Source: Bacillus pumilus
GTDB lineage: Bacteria > Bacillota > Bacilli > Bacillales > Bacillaceae
Length of the DNA stretch: 64,000 nt
NCBI RefSeq assembly: GCF_003431975.1
Contig: NZ_CP027116.1
Coordinates: 868,001 to 932,000 of the forward strand
Reading direction: 5' to 3'
Shown: positions 58,287 through 64,000 of the stretch, piece after piece
Layout of the letters: each line of letters begins with the position of its first letter
How positions within the stretch are numbered: the first letter of the stretch is position 1
Program-made: the position numbers and the translations under genes
The notes under the pieces: model-generated
The model's input: the letters and a program-made list of their open reading frames with translations, nothing else
Told to the model about the DNA's origin: nothing
The model's database searches: none

Positions 58287-61190
58287 ATGAAACGAGTGCT
58301 ATCCATTCGAATGATCTGTTGTTTCGTTTTGGTGATCTTTAGTTTGCAATCCATACTGCCGAGCATGATTACAGGAGGCGAGGTCAGCGCAGCTGAAAAG
58401 AAGGAAATGGTTTGGAAGCAAAAAAAGATCGTGCAGATCAAAAAAGCCCGTCAGTTGATAGGGGAGACCGTAACGGTAAGCGGAATTGTCACAGCAGATC
58501 AATCCGCAATAGGTAATGGTAAACTATCCACATACATTCAAGACAAATCAGCTGGAATCAATATTTATTCAGCACAGCCCAATCAATTCCCAGAACTAAA
58601 GGCAGGCATGAAGGTGACAGTAACTGGTAAGATCACGTCCTATAAAGGACTGATTGAAATTGTGCCAGATCAAGATCGCCTGAAGATAGATGCTGTAAAT
58701 CAAACTTTGCCAAAGCCGAAGCGGGTATCTGTGAAGCAACTAGAAACGGATCAAGCCGGAAAACATGAAGGACGGCTTGTGAAAGTCAAAGGCTATGTTG
58801 AGACAAAACCAGATCAGCCGGCTGGCGGTGGATACAATGTCGTGATTGTTGATAAAAAATATCATAGCTCCATTCTGAGAGTGATGGTTGATACAAATGC
58901 CATTGATGAGGTAAAGGCGGGGAAATGGTACGAGTTCACAGGCGTGCTAAGCAGGTATGATACGCTTCAGGTGCTACCAAGACATAAGAAGGATATCAAA
59001 CTGCTCAAACACCAGGCAAAGCCGCCAAAGATCAAGAAAGAATATAAAGCAACAGTTGACCGTGTGGTGGATGGAGATACAATTCATTTAAAGAAGCCTG
59101 TTCTAGGTACAACAAAGGTGCGTTTTGTAAATATGGACACGCCGGAAACGTATCATAAGCCAAAAAATGAATTAGATCAAAACCAATTACGTTTTGGACA
59201 GCAGGCGACTGACTATTTAAAAACACTTCTTTCAAGCGGCGACCAAGTCACATTAAAGATTGGTCCTGAAGCGAAGGACAGCTATGGACGTCTTTTAGCT
59301 CAAGTGAAAACGAAAAAAGGTTTAAATACAAATTTAGAGCTTGTGAAAAAAGGGTATGCCCCTACTTATTTCATCTGGCCAGTTGGAGATGAAAAGGACT
59401 ATCAGTCGTTTCAAAAAGCAGTAAAGGATGCAAAAGAACAAGGACTGGGGATTTGGAATGAAGCGGACCCTCTACTGGAACAGCCATTTGAATTTAGAGC
59501 ACGTGAACAGAAAAAGGGACTGACACGCTACGTCGGTGATTCATCAGTGAAAACCTACGTATCGCCTGACAGCTGGAAAGAAATCAATGTGGATAAAAGG
59601 ATCTTTTTTGCTTCCAAGGAAGAAGCAGAGCAGGCTGGCTATCAGCCGGCAAAGGACGCGGGCGAAGTCCCATTAACGATTTTAAGTATGAATGATTTAC
59701 ACGGTAAAATTGATCAAGAATACGAGCTGGATCTAAAAGGTGATGGCAGTAAAGGGATGTACGGAAGAATGGATTATGTGGCCGCCTATTTGAAGCAAAA
59801 ACAAGCAGCACAAAAAAATACAATTACTGTCCATGCTGGAGATATGATTGGCGGGAGCTCTCCAATATCTTCTCTTCTGCAAGATGAACCAACCGTTGAA
59901 CTCATGGAGAACATTGGCTTTGATGTTGGTACGGTCGGCAATCATGAGTTCGATGAAGGGGTGGACGAGCTATTACGTATTTTAAAGGGCGGGGATCATC
60001 CCAAAGGTACAAAGGGGTATGACGGACAGAATTTTCCGCTCGTTTGTGCAAATTGTGAATACAAGGAAACAGGCAAGCCGCTTTTACCAGCTTATGAAAT
60101 CATCGATGTTGAAGGAATTCCAGTTGCATTTATCGGTGTTGTGACCAAGTCAGCCGCAGGAATGGTCATGCCAGAAGGGATTAAAGACATTCAGTTTACA
60201 GATGAAGTCAAAGCCGTGAATGAAGCCACGAAGGAACTAAAACAAAAAGGGGTTAGAGCCATAGCGGTTTTAGCTCATATGACAGCCTCTCAAAATGGCG
60301 AGACCATCACTGGAGAAAGTGCAAAGCTTGCCAAAGAAGGTGATGATGAAATTGACGTCATCTTTGCAGGGCATAATCACGAAGTGGTCAATGGAGAGGT
60401 CAATGGGAAATTAATTGTTCAAGCCTTTGAATATGGGAAGGCGATTGGTGAAGTCAATGTCACACTGGACCGTAAAACGAAGGATATGGTCAAAAAGAGT
60501 GCAAATATCAAGTATGTAGACCAGTCTGGTATTGAAAAGGATAAGGAAGCAGCGGACATCTTGGCGCATTACGGGAAAGAAGTTGAGCCAATTATTAGTG
60601 AAGTGGTTGGAGAAGCTGGCGTCAAAATGGAAGGCGGCTATTCAAATGATGGAGACACGCCGCTCGGAAACCTGATTGCAGATGGTATGAGGTATTCCAT
60701 GAAAAGCGATTTTGCTATGATGAATGGAGGCGGCATTAGACAAAACCTCGAAAAAGGGCCGATTACGTGGGGAGATTTGTTTAACATTCAGCCATTCGGC
60801 AATGTTTTAGTCAAGCTTGAGATTAAGGGGAAAGACTTAGTTGAGATCATAGAAGCACAAATTTCACCACAATTTGGACCAGATTATAGTATTTCAGGCT
60901 TTTCATATTCTTATGATCCGGTAACATATAAAGTAGTCGATTTGAAGCTGTCCAACGGTTCAGCCGTTGCTTTCGATCAAACGTATACTCTCACGGTGAA
61001 TAACTTTATGGCAACTGCAACTGGTAGTAAATATGCGCCAATAGGAAGCCTTGGGAAAAATCCTGAAACAGGCCCAGAAGACTTAGAAGCCACTGTCGCT
61101 TTTGTCAAAAGCTTTGAGGGAGCTTCCATTGTGTATCAAAAAGAGGGACGAATTCAAAAAGCAAAACAAGAAGAAAAAGCAGCAAGCTAA
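58287..61190 (+). CDS. yhcR: Secreted nuclease / 5'-nucleotidase YhcR, without sorting signal
   Basis: A 967-residue secreted enzyme. The signal peptide is cleaved near VSA-A (residue 36). Two OB-like domains (about 45-155 and 156-245) are followed by a thermonuclease domain (about 250-385) with VRFVNMDTPET and DSYGRLLAQV. A calcineurin-like 5'-nucleotidase has LSMNDLHGK, HAGDMIGG, GNHEFDEGVDELL and FAGHNHEV, and a C-terminal nucleotidase domain contains NGGGIRQNLEKG. It degrades extracellular nucleic acids to nucleosides. B. subtilis YhcR has 1217 residues and ends in an LPDTS-type sortase signal; here the protein stops at …QEEKAAS with neither LPxT motif nor tail helix. Followed 46 bp later by the sortase gene. 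Confidence 0.92.
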   Translation: MKRVLSIRMICCFVLVIFSLQSILPSMITGGEVSAAEKKEMVWKQKKIVQIKKARQLIGETVTVSGIVTADQSAIGNGKLSTYIQDKSAGINIYSAQPNQFPELKAGMKVTVTGKITSYKGLIEIVPDQDRLKIDAVNQTLPKPKRVSVKQLETDQAGKHEGRLVKVKGYVETKPDQPAGGGYNVVIVDKKYHSSILRVMVDTNAIDEVKAGKWYEFTGVLSRYDTLQVLPRHKKDIKLLKHQAKPPKIKKEYKATVDRVVDGDTIHLKKPVLGTTKVRFVNMDTPETYHKPKNELDQNQLRFGQQATDYLKTLLSSGDQVTLKIGPEAKDSYGRLLAQVKTKKGLNTNLELVKKGYAPTYFIWPVGDEKDYQSFQKAVKDAKEQGLGIWNEADPLLEQPFEFRAREQKKGLTRYVGDSSVKTYVSPDSWKEINVDKRIFFASKEEAEQAGYQPAKDAGEVPLTILSMNDLHGKIDQEYELDLKGDGSKGMYGRMDYVAAYLKQKQAAQKNTITVHAGDMIGGSSPISSLLQDEPTVELMENIGFDVGTVGNHEFDEGVDELLRILKGGDHPKGTKGYDGQNFPLVCANCEYKETGKPLLPAYEIIDVEGIPVAFIGVVTKSAAGMVMPEGIKDIQFTDEVKAVNEATKELKQKGVRAIAVLAHMTASQNGETITGESAKLAKEGDDEIDVIFAGHNHEVVNGEVNGKLIVQAFEYGKAIGEVNVTLDRKTKDMVKKSANIKYVDQSGIEKDKEAADILAHYGKEVEPIISEVVGEAGVKMEGGYSNDGDTPLGNLIADGMRYSMKSDFAMMNGGGIRQNLEKGPITWGDLFNIQPFGNVLVKLEIKGKDLVEIIEAQISPQFGPDYSISGFSYSYDPVTYKVVDLKLSNGSAVAFDQTYTLTVNNFMATATGSKYAPIGSLGKNPETGPEDLEATVAFVKSFEGASIVYQKEGRIQKAKQEEKAAS

Positions 61191-61236
61191 AGAGTGTATC
61201 ATCTAAGAGAAATGTAACAGGCAAAGGAGTTTAAGC

Positions 61237-61803
61237 ATGAAAAAGTGGCTTGCACTGACTGTCATGATTGCAGGGATCGTCCTGCTCGGCTGGGGAATGT
61301 GGCAAATCGCTTCTACTCATCTTCAAACAGCACAATCATTAGAAGAAGCGAAGAAGGTCGTAGCGGGCGATCAAGGGATGTCCAAAAAGCAATTTGCTCC
61401 TGAAGTGGGGAAAGCCTCTGGCATTCTGACGATTCCAAAGTTAAAAGCAGACCTTCCCATTGTCGAAGGGACGGATGCGGATGATCTTGCAAAGGGAGTA
61501 GGACACTACAAAGGCAGTTATTATCCTGATCAGAATGGACAAATTGTCCTTTCTGGCCACCGTGATACGGTGTTTCGCCGGACAGGCGAACTGGATATTG
61601 GAGATCAGCTGAAAATGACGGTGCCGTATGGTGAATTTATATATGAAATCACACATACGAAAATTGTCGATCAGCATGATACATCCATTATTACTTTGCA
61701 GAATGAAAAGGAAGAGCTTATCCTAACGACCTGCTATCCTTTTCATTTCGTCGGCAATGCGCCAGAGCGGTATATTATGTATGCAAAAAGAACGTCTGAA
61801 TAA
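61237..61803 (+). CDS. yhcS: Class D sortase YhcS (SrtD)
   Basis: A 188-residue sortase with an N-terminal signal anchor (about 5-25) and a beta-barrel catalytic domain. The catalytic His is in LSGHRDTVF, Cys in LTTCYPFHF, and Arg in NAPERYIMYA, all intact. In B. subtilis it anchors YhcR and YfkN to peptidoglycan. AAAGGAG precedes the ATG. Gene order yhcR-yhcS is conserved although the neighbouring YhcR lacks a recognisable anchor motif here. Confidence 0.93.
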   Translation: MKKWLALTVMIAGIVLLGWGMWQIASTHLQTAQSLEEAKKVVAGDQGMSKKQFAPEVGKASGILTIPKLKADLPIVEGTDADDLAKGVGHYKGSYYPDQNGQIVLSGHRDTVFRRTGELDIGDQLKMTVPYGEFIYEITHTKIVDQHDTSIITLQNEKEELILTTCYPFHFVGNAPERYIMYAKRTSE

Positions 61804-61805
61804 AG

Positions 61806-61842
61806 GAAAAGAGCCTGCATTTGATGAGCAGGCTCTTTTTAA
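61806..61842. terminator. Terminator between yhcS and yhcT
   Basis: AAGAGCCTGC / GCAGGCTCTT stem with T-run on the plus strand, convergent genes. Confidence 0.9.
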
Positions 61843-62747
61843 TGGATGATTTGATTCATGAGCTGGGCCATATCTGGTGGTAGAGGAGCTTCTATGGTGA
61901 GATGCTCACCTGTAAAAGGGTGCTTCATATCAACTTCTTTGGCGTGAAGAGCGCATCTATTGATGTGTTTACGAACACCGCCATATAAGGTATCGCCAGC
62001 TAACGGATACCCGAGGCTACTAAGGTGGACACGAATTTGATGCGTTCTACCTGTCTCTAATTGCAGTTTAACGGCTGTCAATTGCAGACGTTTATTCATG
62101 TCCATGACCTGAAAATGCGTCACAGCTTTTTGTCCAGTAGGGGAGATTCTGCGTCTGACGGCATGGTGTTTGTCACGGCCGATGGCTTCATCAATGGTCC
62201 CTTTCTTTTTTTTGAAAAGTCCCTCTGCGATGGCGATGTACGTTCGGGTGATCATTTTTTTAGAAAGCATTTGATCAAGAGCCGCATGGGCTAATCTATG
62301 CTTTGCGAAAATGACGGTGCCGCTTGTGTCTTGATCAAGTCTATGGATATGTCTCACCCGCTTTTCTTCTCCATTTGCTTGAAAATGGAAGGCGACAAGA
62401 TTAGCTAGTGTACCCGTTTGTCCTTGTTCATTCGGATGAGTGGGCAGACCAGCGGGCTTTTGGACAATGAATAGATGCTCGTCCTCAAAAAGCACCTCTA
62501 ACTCACCGTATTCTGGTGTCACATCACTTTCTTCTGTTTCAAATAAATCAATGATGATTTGATCACCTGTACAGACTTTTGCCGCTTGATGAGCAGGTTT
62601 TTGATTCAAACGAACTTTTTGATGCTCCATCCAATAATGGATAACTGGCTTTGAGGCAGACACGGCTGTTTTTAAAAAATGACTGAGTGAAGTGTTATGA
62701 TGAAGCTCATCTACTTTGAGTGAGAGCATATGTCCTTTTATGTTCAT
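61839..62747 (-). CDS. yhcT: RluA-family pseudouridine synthase YhcT
   Basis: A 302-residue RNA pseudouridine synthase. The N-terminal S4-like RNA-binding part (about 15-75) precedes the RluA catalytic domain with HRLDQDTSGTVIFAKH, where the catalytic Asp lies in RLDxDTSG. TGRTHQIRVHLSSLGYPLAGD is the second signature (given in parts TGRTHQIRVHL and GYPLAGD). Same length as B. subtilis YhcT. RNA target unknown. ATG 62747 has AGAGAGGA 9 bases upstream; ATG at 62729 (after AAAGGA) is an alternative. Confidence 0.9.
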   Translation of the reverse strand: MNIKGHMLSLKVDELHHNTSLSHFLKTAVSASKPVIHYWMEHQKVRLNQKPAHQAAKVCTGDQIIIDLFETEESDVTPEYGELEVLFEDEHLFIVQKPAGLPTHPNEQGQTGTLANLVAFHFQANGEEKRVRHIHRLDQDTSGTVIFAKHRLAHAALDQMLSKKMITRTYIAIAEGLFKKKKGTIDEAIGRDKHHAVRRRISPTGQKAVTHFQVMDMNKRLQLTAVKLQLETGRTHQIRVHLSSLGYPLAGDTLYGGVRKHINRCALHAKEVDMKHPFTGEHLTIEAPLPPDMAQLMNQIIH

Positions 62748-62856
62748 AATATCGGGTCCTCTCTTTGGGTATATATAGGAAACACTTACCTTGGCGAACG
62801 CCTTTTTTTCTGTGCTATTCTGAATGGAGAAATAACGACAGAGAGGTAGATGTCAC

Positions 62857-63207
62857 GTGAGATTAATGAAAGCTGCTACAGACCTTCAAGAGCAGGCAAT
62901 TGAAGAAATATCAAAGGATGTTGAAGATCTTCTTGCCCATGCTGTCAATGGAAAGCATCTAGATATGTATCAAAAAGACCACCCTTTTACTTTTATTGAT
63001 GGCGTATATAACGGGACGATGGATGATGCTTTTCGTATTTTATCGGGACTTCAGCTATTACATACCATTATTGTTAAACCGAAACGTCAAATCACAAAAC
63101 GAGATCGTGAGCTATTCGAGCGAAACCGTGAGCAGGTCAATGCCAGCGGATTTTCTTTTCCGTTTGATCTCGACGATTTCGTTAGCCGTCACCTTCAAAA
63201 TGCGTAA
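62857..63207 (+). CDS. yhcU: Conserved hypothetical protein YhcU
   Basis: A 116-residue soluble, helical acidic/basic protein with no recognised active site; lies between yhcT and yhcW as yhcU does in B. subtilis. The start is GTG 62857 (AGAGAGG about 10 bases upstream) or ATG 62866. No clear terminator follows directly, so transcripts may run into the structured region downstream. Confidence 0.72.
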   Translation: MRLMKAATDLQEQAIEEISKDVEDLLAHAVNGKHLDMYQKDHPFTFIDGVYNGTMDDAFRILSGLQLLHTIIVKPKRQITKRDRELFERNREQVNASGFSFPFDLDDFVSRHLQNA

Positions 63208-63225
63208 AAGATGGTGAGAACTTCC

Positions 63226-63415
63226 TTGTTAACTTACAAGGCACCCGCACATACTACTTTTAAGGGAACGGAGAAACCTTTAAGATCTGTAATACCAAAC
63301 CCGCTCTTTTTCAACATTGCCTATTTCTCCACGAATCGGAGCGCTTGGATCTCTTGCAGAATAAACCGAACACGGATAGGAGTCTGACAAAATGGTGCAG
63401 GCTCCTTTTATACAT
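63226..63415 (+). ncRNA. Candidate small structured RNA between yhcU and yhcW
   Basis: A promoter-like TTGTTA (63226-63231), 18 bases, CATACT (63250-63255) precedes about 150 bases with no ORF. A 7-bp pair GGAGAAA / TTTCTCC brackets the middle. A terminator AGGAGTCTG / CAGGCTCCT plus T-run (about 63380-63415) closes it. The segment GGAGAAACCTTTAAG resembles the conserved CGAGAAGCCTTAAAA stretch of E. coli 6S RNA, but such a short match proves nothing. B. subtilis has the CBS-protein gene yhcV in this gap; it is absent here. Confidence 0.35.
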
Positions 63416-63439
63416 AATCATTTTAGCAGACATTCATCT

Positions 63440-63468
63440 TTGAAAGTCAATTTTATTCACGATATGAT
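63440..63468 (+). promoter_or_regulatory. yhcW promoter
   Basis: TTGAAA-17-TATGAT, about 50 bp before the yhcW start. Confidence 0.6.
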
Positions 63469-63517
63469 AGCATGGAGTATATGTTTAAGACTTTTGTAAA
63501 AAAAAGGAGTGGCCTCG

Positions 63518-64000
63518 TTGGTAAAGGCGATTATTTTTGATTTTGACGGATTAATTTTAGATACAGAAACACATGAATATGAGGTTTTACAAGAAATGTT
63601 TGCGGAGCACGAGTCAGATCTGCCTCTTTCCGTATGGGGCAAGGTCATTGGCACGCAGGCAGGCTTTAAGCCATTTGAATATTTGGAAAAGCAGATAGGG
63701 AAGACGCTCGATCATGAGGCACTTACAGCGGACCGGCATTCACGTTTTCAAATGAGAATGAAGGACGAATCAGCAAGACCGGGCGTAGAAGCTTATTTAG
63801 AAGCAGCAAAAGAGCTTGGGATCAAGATTGGACTTGCTTCCAGCTCAGATTATAAATGGGTGTCTGATCACCTAAAGCAGATTGGTCTTTTTGATTACTT
63901 TGAATGTATCCGCACGTCAGATGATGTGGAAGAAGTAAAGCCAAATCCTGAGCTTTATTTGCAAACAGCACGCTGCTTAGGAGTAGAACCGAAAGATTGC
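63518..64000 (+). CDS. yhcW: HAD-superfamily phosphatase YhcW (5' part, runs off the window)
   Basis: The first 161 codons of a HAD-IA hydrolase of the beta-phosphoglucomutase/phosphoglycolate phosphatase type. Motif I nucleophile is DFDGLILDTE at residues 8-17, motif II is in LASSSDYKW, and motif III Lys in VKPNPELYL. The start is TTG 63518 with AAAGGAGT 8 bases upstream. Substrate cannot be read from the sequence. The 3' end lies beyond the window. Confidence 0.88.
   Translation, partial: MVKAIIFDFDGLILDTETHEYEVLQEMFAEHESDLPLSVWGKVIGTQAGFKPFEYLEKQIGKTLDHEALTADRHSRFQMRMKDESARPGVEAYLEAAKELGIKIGLASSSDYKWVSDHLKQIGLFDYFECIRTSDDVEEVKPNPELYLQTARCLGVEPKDC

Noticed and set aside
63226..63415. Definite call of 6S RNA
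   Set aside because: Only a short core match; position differs from known Bacillus 6S genes and the closing stem is not found. Kept as candidate RNA only.

Overview
The window reads as the chromosome of a spore-forming Bacillus, most likely the B. pumilus group (B. pumilus / B. safensis / B. altitudinis). It follows the B. subtilis order yfhP-mutY-yfhS-fabL-sspE-ygaB-ntdP-ygaD / ygaE-gsaB-bcp-perR-ygzB-ygxA-rrn-trn. It then picks up yhzB-queG-yhbB-trmL-prkA-yhbH-yhbJ-yhcA-yhcB-yhcC and cspB-dgcK-yhcM-yhcN / yhcQ-yhcR-yhcS-yhcT-yhcU-yhcW. Gene products look like diverged B. subtilis orthologs, with lineage-specific insertions. The species call is an inference from gene content and order.

Layout. 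1-11.2 kb: DNA repair (mutY), lipid synthesis (fabL), a short spore protein gene (sspE), a nucleotide phosphatase (ntdP), an ABC exporter (ygaD) and a five-gene peptide importer (ATPase, ATPase, binding lipoprotein, permease, permease). 11.4-16.7 kb: ygaE, gsaB, then the peroxide-stress genes bcp and perR; perR carries a PerR-box-like operator on its own promoter. 16.7-23.3 kb: a complete 16S-23S-5S operon followed by 16 tRNA genes. 23.3-29 kb: accessory DNA. It begins with a roughly 0.7-kb insert bounded by two identical copies of the 3' end of tRNA-Leu(CAA), followed by a phosphotransferase-family gene, uncharacterised proteins and DUF1963/DUF2262 genes.

29.3-33.3 kb: a lipoteichoic acid synthase, a type I signal peptidase and the methionine-pathway enzyme metY. 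34.2-38.7 kb: the most interesting accessory locus. It encodes a 70-residue hydrophobic peptide, a strong attenuator-like hairpin, an ABC ATPase and permease, a membrane metalloprotease with a PqqD-like N-terminal domain, a two-helix membrane protein and a lipoprotein. This is the architecture of a bacteriocin/RiPP export, maturation and immunity cluster, and I cannot match it to a named one. 38.8-51.4 kb: tRNA-Gly(TCC) and the conserved yhzB-to-dgcK block, including the sporulation genes prkA/yhbH, a yhbJ-yhcA efflux pair and cold-shock cspB.

51.4-64 kb: spore-associated yhcM/yhcN/yhcQ, an inserted 1126-residue CheB-like/CheR/PAS/histidine-kinase fusion, then the secreted nuclease/nucleotidase yhcR with its neighbouring class D sortase yhcS. 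Here YhcR appears to have no C-terminal sorting signal. The end holds yhcT, yhcU, a candidate small structured RNA and the 5' part of yhcW.
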